Positions 8,357-17,721 are shown, counted from the first letter of the stretch. The stretch: 64,000 bases of DNA from Halobacillus locisalis (GCF_013694105.1 NZ_JACEFG010000002.1:372001-436000), one strand, 5' to 3'. Translations and numbers: made by a program. The notes: generated by a model not told the origin, from the sequence alone.

Positions 8357-9757
8357 TTATAAAAAAGATATGCCGAAGTAGAGTGCTGCAGCTATACCGG
8401 CGGCGATCAGGGCCGGTTTCAGCTTGAATTTTGCATACTGGACCGCATTCAAATTCAAAATCCCGGCCGTCGTATTCGTATCATCACTGAGCGGAGAGGA
8501 AAAAGCACCGAACGTACCACTTGCAAAGACAGCGCCGATGACGATGGGTAACGAGCTCCCGGCCACCGTTGCAATCGATACACCGACAGGCATCAGAATA
8601 CCCCAAGTTCCCCAGGAAGACCCTATGAAATAAGATAGGGCACAGCCGACCACGAAAATGACGACAGCGACAAATCCAGGAGGTACCCAATCAAAGGAGG
8701 AGGAGATCGTTGTCGCAAATTCCAATGCCTCCGACCCCTTACTCAATCCCCACACAGTCGCTAGAAGGAGAATGACGCCCATCATCTCATTACCACCAAC
8801 AATTAAAGCATCCATTGTCTTTTTCAACGGTTCTTTCATGATCGTTAAATAGATGACAAAGCCGATCAGCGTCAACATGACGCCGAGTACCATCGCATCA
8901 AGTACATTAGGGTTGATCAGAGCTTGGAAGCCTTCTTCCCCGTTTTGCACCCCTACTTGATACATAAGGAAGAATGTGAGCACGATGACGCTGGCTAAGG
9001 GAATGATCAGCCGCCAAGGTTTAGCGGGTAAGTCTTTAGTGACCGCTGGGTGGCAATCCTCCCACTGATCATCTTCTTGATCAGGTTGGTCTTCTTGAAC
9101 ATCTGTAGCTGGCTTTTTATTGCGGTGAAAAAAGCTGAGATAAAAGCCGATGACCAACATAGAAAAAGCAAAGAAATTGAAGGGGATGCTTTGAATATAC
9201 AAGGAATACGAATCCCCACTCGTGTTGGCCTGCTTCAACGACAGGTCAATGACGGATGTCATATAGCCGACAAAAGCTGTAGCCACAGGAATAAGCACGA
9301 CGAGAGGAGAGGCGGTCGTTTCAATAACGAACCCTAGCTCTTGTTTTGTCATAGGAATCTTTTTTCTCATCGCTTTCATGACAGGTCCGATGGTGACGAT
9401 GCGGAAACTAGGAGCGCTGAAGGTTCCGACCGAGGAGAGCCAAGTGAGGATGAAAGCCCCGCGCTTATGATCAATGCGTTCCGTCGCAGCTTGTACAAAC
9501 CCTTTAATTCCACCAGACATTTTTACAATTCCGATTAAAGCAGAGAAAGCATAAAGGAACACGATGATCTTCAAGTTGTTTTCGTCCATCAACCCTTCAT
9601 AAATAAAAGAAAAAGCAGTCATCATTCCACCTAGCCAATGAGGGTCGACCAAATATCCCGATACAATGACCGCCAATAAAAGACTCGGAATGACCTGCTT
9701 CGTCCAGATTGCTACAATAATGACGACGACAAAGGGAATCACTGATAACCATTCCAC
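8357..9757 (-). CDS. NhaC-family Na+/H+ antiporter-like transporter
   Basis: A 466-residue integral membrane protein with about eleven hydrophobic segments, opening with EWLSVIPFVVVIIVAIWTK. Repeated features of the NhaC family are seen: FSAPSFRIVTIGPVM, GTWGILMPVGVSIA and the FGAFSSPLSDDTNTTAG loop, whose polar residues are typical of ion-binding transporters. The likely role is sodium extrusion or exchange of an organic acid, since family members differ in substrate. It starts with GTG behind AGGGGG. It stands alone, with the CGGACA cluster at its 3' side. Confidence 0.8.
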   Translation of the reverse strand: MEWLSVIPFVVVIIVAIWTKQVIPSLLLAVIVSGYLVDPHWLGGMMTAFSFIYEGLMDENNLKIIVFLYAFSALIGIVKMSGGIKGFVQAATERIDHKRGAFILTWLSSVGTFSAPSFRIVTIGPVMKAMRKKIPMTKQELGFVIETTASPLVVLIPVATAFVGYMTSVIDLSLKQANTSGDSYSLYIQSIPFNFFAFSMLVIGFYLSFFHRNKKPATDVQEDQPDQEDDQWEDCHPAVTKDLPAKPWRLIIPLASVIVLTFFLMYQVGVQNGEEGFQALINPNVLDAMVLGVMLTLIGFVIYLTIMKEPLKKTMDALIVGGNEMMGVILLLATVWGLSKGSEALEFATTISSSFDWVPPGFVAVVIFVVGCALSYFIGSSWGTWGILMPVGVSIATVAGSSLPIVIGAVFASGTFGAFSSPLSDDTNTTAGILNLNAVQYAKFKLKPALIAAGIAAALYFGISFL

Positions 9758-9891
9758 GAGAAAGCCCCCTTTCTGTTACACTTCATATAGGTTGTGAATA
9801 GGCGATTCAATTTATTCATCACTTTGTAAACAAGGAATTCAGGGAATAATAGCGAATAATACAGAAGAGATAATGATTAGGGGGGAGAACC
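9758..9891. promoter_or_regulatory. Divergent promoter region nhaC-like / SRPBCC gene
   Basis: 134 bases between divergent genes. TTGTAA followed 17 bases later by TAATAG is a possible + strand promoter. No operator was recognised. Confidence 0.35.
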
Positions 9892-10332
9892 ATGTCCTTT
9901 TTAGAAAAAAGCATTATGATCAAGAAACCGATTGAAGATGTGTTTCAAGCGGCAACCGATTTTTCGAACAGTCCTGAAATCATGGATGCGGTCGTAGGCG
10001 TTGAGCTGCTGACAGAAGGGCCTGTACGAGAAGGCTATGAGTTTAAAGAAACGAGAGAAATACGTGGACGTAAAGTGTCATCAAAAATCGTCGTGACTGA
10101 TTTCGAAAAAGATAAATCCTATTCTGTCAGAAGTGTTCAACAAGGTCTTGATTTGCGTTATCATTACACATTTACCCAGACGACAGAGGGGACACGTGTC
10201 GACTTTAAAGGGGATCTATTCACCGAGGGGTTAAGAAACAAGTTGGCACAGCCTCTTATTAAAAAAATTATTAAAAAGGAAGATCAGGACCATTTGAAGC
10301 ATTTGAAAAACTATATCGAATCCATGAATTAA
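9892..10332 (+). CDS. SRPBCC (START/Bet v1-like) family protein
   Basis: A 146-residue hydrophobic-ligand-binding fold of the polyketide-cyclase/CoxG-like type. The N-terminus (EKSIMIKKPIEDVFQAATDF) is the usual first strand and helix of the family; the middle alternates strands and the long C-terminal helix ends KHLKNYIESM. No catalytic residues can be named. The start ATG follows GGGGGGAG. It is monocistronic with its own terminator. Ligand unknown; roles in stress or lipid binding are only guesses. Confidence 0.75.
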   Translation: MSFLEKSIMIKKPIEDVFQAATDFSNSPEIMDAVVGVELLTEGPVREGYEFKETREIRGRKVSSKIVVTDFEKDKSYSVRSVQQGLDLRYHYTFTQTTEGTRVDFKGDLFTEGLRNKLAQPLIKKIIKKEDQDHLKHLKNYIESMN

Positions 10333-10366
10333 TGGTGCTATAATAGTAATAAGCTATGGATTATTT

Positions 10367-10395
10367 AAGGCCTCTTCTGATAGAGGTCTTTTTTT
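10367..10395 (+). terminator. Rho-independent terminator
   Basis: AAGGCCTCT / AGAGGTCTT stem (one G-T pair), 6-base loop, seven T. Confidence 0.85.
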
Positions 10396-10495
10396 CATTC
10401 ATGTGAAATGATCGAAACGTTAGATCAACTAGTCATAATGATTTAGATTGGGTAAGAAAAGGAATACTAACTATATAAAAAAGGATGAAGAATAG

Positions 10496-11635
10496 ATGAT
10501 GAATAAAGAAGGATTCCCACAATGGCCTTCGTTTATCGAAGACGCATGGAAAGCATCAGGATTCGAGTCATGGACAACGGTACAAGAAAAAGCCATCCCG
10601 TTTATTCATAACGGAGAAGACGTGTTGGCTGAAGCCCCTACAGGCAGTGGGAAAACGCTCGCGTATCTCTTACCGCTTCTAGAGAAAGTCGACCCGAATG
10701 TGAAGCGCACCCAAGTCATGATCTTAGCTTCTTCTCATGAACTAGTTATGCAAATTCACCAAGAAGTACAAGAGTGGACGAAAGGAAGCGGCATTGTCAG
10801 TACCCCTTTGATTGGCGGAGCGAACATTAAGCGCCAGATTGATAAGTTGAAGAAGAAGCCTGCCGTCATTGTCGGGACACCAGGCCGTATTCACGAACTG
10901 ATGAACCAGAAAAAAGTAAAAGCGCATGAAATTAAAACGATCGTAATGGACGAAGCTGACCAACTGCTTGTGCCTGAGCATATGCCTACGGTAGAAAGCA
11001 TTCTGAAGGCGATGCAGCAAGAAGACCGCCAAGTGCTGCTATTCTCAGCTACTCTGCCAGAAGAAGTGATTGAAGTAGCTCAAGATTTCATGGACGAAGA
11101 AGCAGAAGTGATTCAAATCGAAACAGAAGCGAAGAAACCGAATGTTGATCACGTGTATGTGACTTGCGCAGATCGAGAGAAAGTAGATGTGCTGAGAAAG
11201 CTTGCTCATATGAACGGGTTCAAAGGACTTGCCTTTATGCAGGATATCGCTAAGCTGAATGTATTTGCAGAGAAGCTCACGTATCGCAACCTAGATTTAG
11301 GGCTGCTTCATAGTGATGCAAAGAAAGAGCAACGGGCGAAAGCGATAAGAGAATTCCGAACAGGCGAATACGACCTGCTATTAGCCACTGATGTCGCTGC
11401 TCGCGGGCTTGATATTCTAGATATCACGTATATTGTGAACTTGGATGTACCGAAAGAGTTGTCTTCCTACATCCACCGATCAGGCCGAACGGCTAGGATC
11501 GGTGCTGAAGATGGCGTCGTAGTCTCTTTAGTCAATCCTGTAGAAGAAAAGCGTTTGAAGAAGTACGCACGTGACCTGGACATCCCGCTTGTGAAGAAAG
11601 AGGTCTTCAAAGGAAAACTGGTCGACGCTAAATAG
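10496..11635 (+). CDS. yfmL: DEAD-box RNA helicase, YfmL/CshC-like
   Basis: ATP-dependent RNA helicase of 379 residues. In order are the Q motif (TTVQEKAIPF), motif I APTGSGKT, PTELA-like motif Ia replaced by ASSHELV, motif Ib TPGR, motif II DEAD, motif III SAT, and in the second RecA domain ATDVAARGLDI and HRSGRTAR. There is almost no C-terminal extension, which fits the short YfmL type, implicated in ribosome assembly in Bacillus. RBS AAGGATGAAG; a second ATG at 10499 is equally possible. The subfamily assignment is less sure than the family. Confidence 0.85.
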   Translation: MMNKEGFPQWPSFIEDAWKASGFESWTTVQEKAIPFIHNGEDVLAEAPTGSGKTLAYLLPLLEKVDPNVKRTQVMILASSHELVMQIHQEVQEWTKGSGIVSTPLIGGANIKRQIDKLKKKPAVIVGTPGRIHELMNQKKVKAHEIKTIVMDEADQLLVPEHMPTVESILKAMQQEDRQVLLFSATLPEEVIEVAQDFMDEEAEVIQIETEAKKPNVDHVYVTCADREKVDVLRKLAHMNGFKGLAFMQDIAKLNVFAEKLTYRNLDLGLLHSDAKKEQRAKAIREFRTGEYDLLLATDVAARGLDILDITYIVNLDVPKELSSYIHRSGRTARIGAEDGVVVSLVNPVEEKRLKKYARDLDIPLVKKEVFKGKLVDAK

Positions 11636-11669
11636 GTCGAATCGGTCGTGATAAGGAGTGGCAAAGATA

Positions 11670-12359
11670 ATGAAAAAATGGATTGTCGTTTTCGTTGCTG
11701 TCTTGTTGTTGTTATCTTTTGCTGGTCCCACTTCTCCTGTGAATGGTTGGAAAATCAATGCTGAGACCATAGGATCCGTTGAGAATGCGGCTCAAAATGT
11801 ATCATCTTGGATCAAAAATCAAGACCTTTCTCAAGAGTTTGATGAGCTCTTCATGCAAATCAAAGATTTCCTCCAAGCACTTGAACAGTTTAATGAGCTG
11901 GAAAATGAACAGGGGACGCCTGCAGAAATTCCATCACTTGATGATGCGAAAGAGGAAAGTGACGCTCAGGTTTCGGAGTATGAAAGCCGGGTGGTTGAAC
12001 TTGTAAATGTGGAGCGTACGAGCAGGGAACTGTCTCCTTTACAACCCCACAAACGATTGAGTGATTTAGCCGAGGTGAAATCTCAAGATATGGCTGACAA
12101 AAACTACTTCAGCCATACCTCTCCGACATATGGTTCGCCGTTTGACATGATGAATGAATTTGATTTCACTTATCGTGCAGCTGGGGAGAACATTGCCGCT
12201 GGACAACGGACACCTGAGGAAGTAGTAGAGGGATGGATGAATAGTGAAGGGCACCGTAAAAATATACTGAATGAGCAATTCACGCATATAGGAGTGGGGT
12301 ATGTAGAAGGTGGTTCGTATCGAACATACTGGACACAGCTTTTCATGACGCCTCGCTAA
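11670..12359 (+). CDS. Secreted CAP-domain (SCP/PR-1-like) protein
   Basis: Extracellular protein of 229 residues. An N-terminal signal peptide (MKKWIVVFVAVLLLLSFAG) is followed by a helical, acidic linker to about residue 100, then the CAP domain with HTSPTYGSPFDMM, GENIAAG, GWMNSEGHRKNILN and a final GGSYRTYWTQLF. These match the YkwD class of Bacillus. An in-frame GTG at 11658 overlaps the AAGGAG site itself, so ATG 11670 is chosen. Function of bacterial CAP proteins is not settled; wall-associated or secreted lytic roles are suggested. It has its own terminator. Confidence 0.85.
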   Translation: MKKWIVVFVAVLLLLSFAGPTSPVNGWKINAETIGSVENAAQNVSSWIKNQDLSQEFDELFMQIKDFLQALEQFNELENEQGTPAEIPSLDDAKEESDAQVSEYESRVVELVNVERTSRELSPLQPHKRLSDLAEVKSQDMADKNYFSHTSPTYGSPFDMMNEFDFTYRAAGENIAAGQRTPEEVVEGWMNSEGHRKNILNEQFTHIGVGYVEGGSYRTYWTQLFMTPR

Positions 12360-12363
12360 TCCC

Positions 12364-12397
12364 AAACGGTCTTCCTGAATAGGGAGGCCGTTTTATT
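12364..12397 (+). terminator. Rho-independent terminator between convergent genes
   Basis: AAACGGTCTTCC / GGGAGGCCGTTTT stem with G-T pairs, T-rich tail; the 3' end of the opposing gene lies within its right arm. Confidence 0.8.
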
Positions 12398-12995
12398 TGT
12401 TTTCTTTGATTGGATGAACGTAACCTTTGACGGATATCCGGTCTGTATGGGACTCCGACTTTGACCAAGTCACCATCATATAAAGAAGGGTTAATAGCAT
12501 GGCTAGTAGCCCGCTGATCATAAAACCGAGGGTTGGTTTAGCCTGGTAAAAATAAAAGGTAATTTGATGGTAAATGAAGAATAATATAGAAGTAAGCGTG
12601 AAATAGGCAAATCGATTCATGTGAGTTTTTGTCTTCGTAAACGAACAATGTAGAAGTAGCGGTGCCCAGTAAATAAGGGAGCAAATACTAAGAAAACAAA
12701 GATGGGCGAAGAATCCATACGGTATCATCAAAGAAACTTCGTAGCTGACAAGTGTACCGATAAAGAATAGAGCGGCGCTTGGAATGATGAGTTGGCTGGT
12801 GTGGACGATCCATCGATAGCTTTTTCGAAACCATAGGTGCCGGTGGTTGGCATGCAAAATCAATAACGGAGCAATAAAGAATGCAATGGCGCTTCTCGTA
12901 ACGGTTTCCATTGTGGCATATCCAGCGAGATATAAAAGAAGGAACGCAGAAAGCATACAACAGGAGAAACCTCCTATGATTTTTTGTACAGACAC
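12393..12995 (-). CDS. Integral membrane protein, possibly CtaG (caa3 oxidase assembly)-like
   Basis: A 200-residue protein with about six membrane helices. No family is certain. The helix order and several motifs resemble CtaG_Caa3 proteins: an APLLIL helix end, a helix starting with histidine and running into SLIYWAPLLL, FIYHQITFYFY, and a last helix beginning LGFMISGLLAML and ending MMVTW. CtaG helps copper loading of cytochrome caa3 oxidase. The protein is shorter than usual CtaG, so this is a tentative assignment. It starts with GTG behind AGGAG (10-base gap); an ATG in another frame gives only a short overlapping frame. Confidence 0.45.
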   Translation of the reverse strand: MSVQKIIGGFSCCMLSAFLLLYLAGYATMETVTRSAIAFFIAPLLILHANHRHLWFRKSYRWIVHTSQLIIPSAALFFIGTLVSYEVSLMIPYGFFAHLCFLSICSLIYWAPLLLHCSFTKTKTHMNRFAYFTLTSILFFIYHQITFYFYQAKPTLGFMISGLLAMLLTLLYMMVTWSKSESHTDRISVKGYVHPIKENK

Positions 12996-13156
12996 CTATG
13001 ATCATCTCCTATATTCTTTGTTTTAAATTTCCCCCACAGAAAGAAAATAAACGCTCTTCATTTTTTGAGTTTTTATCATCGACGCCCATTGTTTATGTAA
13101 AGAATCATTTAATTTATAAAATTAAGTTTATTTTATAGGTTAAATGGATTATGAAG

Positions 13157-13165
13157 TGATATAAT
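13157..13165 (+). promoter_or_regulatory. Extended -10 promoter of the PAS-GGDEF gene
   Basis: TGATATAAT: TG, one base, then perfect TATAAT at 13160-13165, 60 bases before the start. No good -35, as is usual with an extended -10. The 230-base region before it is AT-rich with nothing else recognised. Confidence 0.7.
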
Positions 13166-13225
13166 TGTGTGGATTGTACAAGTCGGAATACATAAAAGTT
13201 TAACAAAGAAAGAAGTGGCGAAACG

Positions 13226-14422
13226 ATGCAAGGGATTGCCCAATTATTAAACCATACCTCTTTTCTTGAACAATGGCTGCATTCAATGAATGTAGCGATA
13301 GCCGTCATCGAACAGAACAATGATTTATACACGTACACATATATGAATGAAGAGATGAGGAAATCGTTTGGAGAGTGTATTGGGAAAACGATCGAGGCTG
13401 TTCATACAAAAGAGGAAGTGGGAGTGTTGGCTCGCTCTCTTAAACTCGCAGGTTCTGGGGAGGGTTTTTCTCGTGCGGAACGAGTGACTGTTCAATCGAT
13501 TCCCTCTACGAATTCTTATATTTTAGAGTGGAAGAAAGAAAGTGTAGAGAATAACTATAAATCGATGGTGGAAGAATCCCCGAATTCTATTATAGTTCAT
13601 GATTGTCATAATCACCTTATTTATGCTAATCATTCTGGTGTGGAGTTATTGGGCGCAAATCATCTTTCAGAGCTTCTAGGGAGAGATGTTAGTACTTTTA
13701 TTCAAAATGAGCCAAGGGTTGATATACGCAACCGACTCAATAAGGTGTTAGGTGGAGAACCTGGATCAGTATTGCTTGAAAGAACGATTAAGAGAATAGA
13801 TGGACGATCAATCGAAATCGAAATGTCAGGATCGAGGGTGGAGTTTAATGGTGCACCTGCTGTTCAAACGCTTTGCCGCAACATCAGTGAACGGCGAAGA
13901 AAGCAATCCCGATTAGAAGAGATGGCCTACTATGATCAGCTGACGCAAGTATCGAACCGTAGATACTTCTTTAACCAGCTGCAAGTGGAATTAGAGGAAG
14001 TAGACGAAAATGAGTCGATCCTTTCCCTTCTGTTCATTGACCTGGATAACTTTAAAGATATCAATGATCAGTACGGGCACCAGGTGGGAGACGATGTTCT
14101 TGTCATATTCACGAAGCGAGTGAAGCAGATGCTTCGTGATACCGATACGTTCTCAAGGCTCGGGGGAGACGAGTTTGTGGTGTTGCTGACGAATTTACAG
14201 TCCTCCTCAGACCCTGAGCAAGTTGCTGAAAGAATGATTGAACGGGTTACACAACCAATCGTAATCGATGAAAAGGAATTGCACATCAGTGTATCAATCG
14301 GCATTTCGATTTACCCCGATCATGGAACAACGAGAGAGGGTCTTCTCACCAAAGCAGACCAGGCCTTATATGAAGCGAAAAACAACGGCCGGAAGTGTGT
14401 AGAAGTTTATAAACACGTCTAG
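13226..14422 (+). CDS. Diguanylate cyclase with N-terminal PAS sensor domains
   Basis: Makes cyclic di-GMP from two GTP. Residues 10-110 look like a degenerate PAS, 115-225 a clear PAS (NNYKSMVEESPNSIIVHD ... CRNISERRRKQ), and 230-398 a GGDEF domain with YYDQLTQVSNRRYF, DLDNFKDINDQYGH and an intact GGDEF. An RDTD lies five residues before GGDEF, matching the RxxD inhibitory site, so product inhibition is expected. No EAL or transmembrane segment is seen, so the enzyme is cytosolic and senses an internal signal. RBS AAAGAAAGAAG is modest. Monocistronic. Confidence 0.93.
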   Translation: MQGIAQLLNHTSFLEQWLHSMNVAIAVIEQNNDLYTYTYMNEEMRKSFGECIGKTIEAVHTKEEVGVLARSLKLAGSGEGFSRAERVTVQSIPSTNSYILEWKKESVENNYKSMVEESPNSIIVHDCHNHLIYANHSGVELLGANHLSELLGRDVSTFIQNEPRVDIRNRLNKVLGGEPGSVLLERTIKRIDGRSIEIEMSGSRVEFNGAPAVQTLCRNISERRRKQSRLEEMAYYDQLTQVSNRRYFFNQLQVELEEVDENESILSLLFIDLDNFKDINDQYGHQVGDDVLVIFTKRVKQMLRDTDTFSRLGGDEFVVLLTNLQSSSDPEQVAERMIERVTQPIVIDEKELHISVSIGISIYPDHGTTREGLLTKADQALYEAKNNGRKCVEVYKHV

Positions 14423-14437
14423 TTCATACACAACTAC

Positions 14438-14476
14438 AGAAGAGCAAGGCAGGCTCCCATGCCACCTTGCTCTTCT
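14438..14476 (+). terminator. Rho-independent terminator of the GGDEF gene
   Basis: Perfect 12-bp stem AGAAGAGCAAGG / CCTTGCTCTTCT, then a T-rich tail. Confidence 0.88.
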
Positions 14477-14519
14477 TCTATTTTCTGCTTGGAACTACTA
14501 GGTCCTCTACGTAAGTAAT

Positions 14520-14644
14520 AGAAGGATGTGGTGGGAAATGACTCGCTTTCCGCAGGCATGTGCTGAGCTTTCTCAGGCTTCGACTTGCGGAATCTCACCT
14601 ATCATGTACATCCCACAGGACTCTCACCATTTCCCGCCCCTTCT
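14520..14644 (+). repeat. Inverted-repeat element copy A (forward)
   Basis: About 125 bp, intergenic. The terminal arms AGAAGG...GGTGGGAAATG and CATTTCCCGCCCCTTCT pair with a 4-base bulge. The core runs ACTCGCTTTCCGC ... GAGC(...)CTCAGGC ... TTGCGGAATCTCA ... TCCCACAGGACTCTC. The same core order is found in the three other copies at 14736-14864, 27788-27913 and 28056-28182. No coding capacity. Confidence 0.85.
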
Positions 14645-14735
14645 TGCTTTTATATAAAAAACGGCAACATCAGATTAACTTATTCAGTAGTTTAGAGGCA
14701 TCAATCACGTTGGGATCGATCTTCTTCTCGTCGAT

Positions 14736-14864
14736 AGGGGTGGTTTTGAAACAGCGAGACTCCCGCGGGAGAAGGACTCAGGCGTGACCCCACAGGTCGT
14801 GTAAACGACCGAGGAGGCTTGCCGGTTCCCCCGCAGGAAAGCGAGTTGTTTCAAAACCACCCCT
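14736..14864 (-). repeat. Inverted-repeat element copy B (reverse)
   Basis: About 129 bp bounded by a perfect 17-bp inverted repeat (AGGGGTGGTTTTGAAAC and its complement). The core, read on the minus strand, starts ACTCGCTTTCCTGCGGGGG and ends GGGAGTCTCGC, so it is the same element as copy A in opposite orientation, 91 bases away. The arm sequence differs from copy A but pairs fully. Confidence 0.88.
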
Positions 14865-14910
14865 GCTCTTCATGTAGTAACGAACCCTAAGCACCTCGAA
14901 ATCATGCGGA

Positions 14911-14941
14911 ACGTCCATCTTTCTGAATGGAACGTCTTTTT
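14911..14941 (+). terminator. Weak hairpin before the amidase gene
   Basis: ACGTCCAT / ATGGAACGT with one unpaired base, then CTTTTT. Possibly a terminator for read-through from the repeat region. Confidence 0.35.
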
Positions 14942-14980
14942 GGTATAGTTTACAGTAGATACCAAGAAAGGACGTGGATC

Positions 14981-16381
14981 ATGGAAATCAAGGAAATACA
15001 TCAGTGGGACGGGACGACTATTAAAGAAAAAATAGATTGTGGAGAGCTACAAGCGGAAGACGTCATCGCTCACTACCAATCCGTTATCGATCGCAAGAAT
15101 CCTGATTTGAATGCCGTTGTACATAAAACCTATGAAGAAGCAGCGGTTGTGGACAAAGATTCGCCTTTATCGGGGCTTCCTTTTCTAATCAAAGACTTGA
15201 ATGCGATGGAAGGTTATCCCCTTTCATTCGGCTCAAAGATCATGGAAGGGTTCAAGGCTTCAGCGGATGATGTCATTGTTAAGCGCTATAAAGAAGCGGG
15301 GCTCACCATTTTAGGCAAAAGCAATACACCAGAGTTCGGCTTCACTCCGGCTACTGAATCGAACTACTTGGGCTATACGAAGAATCCGTGGAATCCGCAT
15401 TATTCTCCAGGTGGGTCAAGTGGGGGAGCGGCTGCAGCGGTTGCATCGGGGATGGTCCCATTTGCTCATGGTAGCGATGGAGGTGGGTCGATTCGAATCC
15501 CAGCGTCAAATTGTGGCGTCTTCGGAATGAAGCCGACTCGTGGTCGAACACCGTTTTCTATGCGACTCAATAGTTTTGCGGCCAGTCACGCGATCACACG
15601 CTCGGTCAGAGATAGCGCGTGGTTGCTGGATGTTTTAGAAGGTCCTCAACTGGGGGATTTCTATGCAACACCAACAAAAGGCAAACCGTTTGCTGAAGTG
15701 GTGAAAGAAGAAGTGGAGACGTTGAACATCGGGTACTTGGCTGATTTTGGTGAATTGATGGACATTGATCCTGATGTGCAAAAAGCGATTGAAGAGACGG
15801 CTGAATTATTGGAATCCTTGGGGCACAACGTGACGGTTGCCTTTCCTGATTTTGATATCCACCGCTATATGGATGCATTTGTGACAGTTTGGGTTGTCGG
15901 CGGAGCGCTTGCGGTTCAAGAAGCGGCAAGCCTGAATGGTCAAGAAGTCACCACAGCAAATGTCGAGACTATGCTATCTACCCTAGTGGAAAAAGGACGA
16001 GGCTACTCCGCGATGGAATATGAAGAGGCGCGTAATTTCTTAGCGTCAGAAAGTCTCAAGATTCACCAGTTTTTCGAAACGTATGATGTACTGCTTCATC
16101 CGGTTACGATGAAAAAAGCTCTACCACTAGGTTGTTATGACGGCGAGAAAAATACGATTGATGAAATCCTGGCTGTCTCAGCCAAATATGCTCACCTTTC
16201 TCCTATTGCCAATGTCACTGGTCAACCGGCTATGAGCGTGCCTCTTTATTGGACGGAGGAAAACCTGCCAATCGGCTCTCATTTCACTGGTCGATTTGGT
16301 GATGAAGCGACATTGTTCAAGTTAGCAGCTCAGCTGGAGCGAGCGAAACCTTGGTGGCCGAAATACAAAGAAATAGAGTGA
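14981..16381 (+). CDS. Amidase-signature-family amidohydrolase
   Basis: A 466-residue hydrolase of the amidase signature family, which cuts carboxamides. The Ser-cisSer-Lys triad is visible: Lys71 in LIKDLN, Ser146 in [10 protein letters not shown] and Ser170 in [13 protein letters not shown], with the exact 24-residue spacing between the serines. It is not GatA: it stands alone, with no gatC or gatB nearby. The start ATG 14981 follows AAAGGACG; an upstream in-frame ATG at 14927 lies in the hairpin region. Substrate unknown (6-aminohexanoate-, fatty-acid- or aryl-amidase types are all possible). Confidence 0.88.
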   Translation: MEIKEIHQWDGTTIKEKIDCGELQAEDVIAHYQSVIDRKNPDLNAVVHKTYEEAAVVDKDSPLSGLPFLIKDLNAMEGYPLSFGSKIMEGFKASADDVIVKRYKEAGLTILGKSNTPEFGFTPATESNYLGYTKNPWNPHYSPGGSSGGAAAAVASGMVPFAHGSDGGGSIRIPASNCGVFGMKPTRGRTPFSMRLNSFAASHAITRSVRDSAWLLDVLEGPQLGDFYATPTKGKPFAEVVKEEVETLNIGYLADFGELMDIDPDVQKAIEETAELLESLGHNVTVAFPDFDIHRYMDAFVTVWVVGGALAVQEAASLNGQEVTTANVETMLSTLVEKGRGYSAMEYEEARNFLASESLKIHQFFETYDVLLHPVTMKKALPLGCYDGEKNTIDEILAVSAKYAHLSPIANVTGQPAMSVPLYWTEENLPIGSHFTGRFGDEATLFKLAAQLERAKPWWPKYKEIE

Positions 16382-16394
16382 CAGTTGCGCCACT

Positions 16395-17660
16395 CTATTG
16401 GATCTGTTCCCATATTTGTGAAATATCTTCGTTGAGCTCATCTTCCTTCACTTGTTCCTGAGGGGAGTTGAGCTCATATTTTTGTTTGGTTTGTAAAATA
16501 CGCTCGACGCTTTCATTCACTTGTTCTAGAGAAACCGTCTCTTGCTCGACCGCCTGTTTTAAGGCTGTATGGACGTTCTGGAAGTTTCCGTTCCGAGTAT
16601 CCGTGAGCATCACCATATCAGCACCTGCTTGAACAGAACGGACAGCTGCTTCGGTTGTTCCGTAATCATTGGCAATGGCGCCCATCGCCATGTCGTCTGT
16701 GATGACAAGCCCGTCATAGTTGAGTTGCTCACGAAGCACCCCTTGAATGATTTTTTCAGAAAATGTAGCCGGATATTGATCATCAAGTGCTGGGAACAAA
16801 ATATGAGCGGTCATGATCACGTCAGCTCCTGCTGCAATCGCCTGTTTGAAAGGCTTCCATTCAAACGATTCTAGCTGTTGTACGGTTTTATCAATGACAG
16901 GAAGCTTGTAATGAGAGTCGACCGATGTATCTCCGTGGCCTGGGAAATGCTTGATGACCGGTACGATACCTTCAGATTCAATACCTTGCATTGTGGCAAC
17001 GCCGAGGTTCCCCACTTTAGCAGGTGTTTGACCGAAAGATCGGTCTCCAATGACTTCATTGGCTGGGTTGTTGTTGATGTCGAGTACGGGCGCGAAGTTC
17101 ATATTGATGCCGAAGTGTTTTACTTTTCGAGCTAATACAGAGCCGACTTGTTCCGAAATCTCCTTATCGTTAAGTTCCCCGATACGTTCGCTAGAGGGGA
17201 GGTTCGATAGAGAAGAAGGAATGCGGCTCACTCGGCCACCCTCTTCATCTATTCCAATGAATAAAGGGACGGGAGATTGGTTTGCTTCTTTAATCGAAGA
17301 CACGAGAAGGTTTAATTGATTCGCATTTTTCACATTACGTCCAAGCAGCACAACGCCTCCGACATGCCCTGATTCGATCATATTGCGTTCCGTTTCACTC
17401 AATGTGGTTCCTTCCACACCAACGAATAGAAGTTGAGCCAGTTTGTCCTCTTCGCTCATCGACGCCAACGTTTTCTTTGCGGCTGTCTGATAAGCGGGGA
17501 GCGTTTCTTTAGCTGAATCGATTTTCGTTGGGCTTGCTGTAGCAACCTTTGAGGCGGTTGATGGACTCGTGTTCACTTGGCTGTTCCAGACTAAACTGAA
17601 GATCAAGCCCATTCCGGCTGTCAGACCAACAAGGGTGAGGGTTACCTGCTTCCACTTCAT
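16395..17660 (-). CDS. nagZ: Beta-N-acetylhexosaminidase (GH3), NagZ-like, membrane-anchored or secreted
   Basis: Glycoside hydrolase family 3 enzyme that removes N-acetylglucosamine from muropeptides or other chains. A hydrophobic N-terminal segment (residues 5-24) is followed by a linker and the GH3 domain with DEEGGRVSR, the family signature KHFPGHGDTSVDSH and the nucleophile region VITDDMAMGAI. Length is 421 residues. The start at 17660 is fixed by GGAGG six bases upstream; an in-frame start at 17690 has no site. No lipobox cysteine is seen, so it is probably a signal anchor. It is shorter than NagZ of B. subtilis, which has a second domain. Confidence 0.88.
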   Translation of the reverse strand: MKWKQVTLTLVGLTAGMGLIFSLVWNSQVNTSPSTASKVATASPTKIDSAKETLPAYQTAAKKTLASMSEEDKLAQLLFVGVEGTTLSETERNMIESGHVGGVVLLGRNVKNANQLNLLVSSIKEANQSPVPLFIGIDEEGGRVSRIPSSLSNLPSSERIGELNDKEISEQVGSVLARKVKHFGINMNFAPVLDINNNPANEVIGDRSFGQTPAKVGNLGVATMQGIESEGIVPVIKHFPGHGDTSVDSHYKLPVIDKTVQQLESFEWKPFKQAIAAGADVIMTAHILFPALDDQYPATFSEKIIQGVLREQLNYDGLVITDDMAMGAIANDYGTTEAAVRSVQAGADMVMLTDTRNGNFQNVHTALKQAVEQETVSLEQVNESVERILQTKQKYELNSPQEQVKEDELNEDISQIWEQIQ

Positions 17661-17721
17661 CAAATGCCTCCATTTATAAAAAAAAGTCATGTTAGTATGT
17701 GCGAGTTTTCCAAACGCTACG

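Noticed and set aside
8006-8381. Two overlapping open frames across the CGGACA array
   Set aside because: They start inside the GyrI-like gene or at its stop, run over the terminator and the repeats, and give low-complexity peptides. The openness comes from the repeated word.
14560-14787. Open frame across elements A and B
   Set aside because: It crosses both inverted-repeat elements, has no ribosome site and no family pattern.
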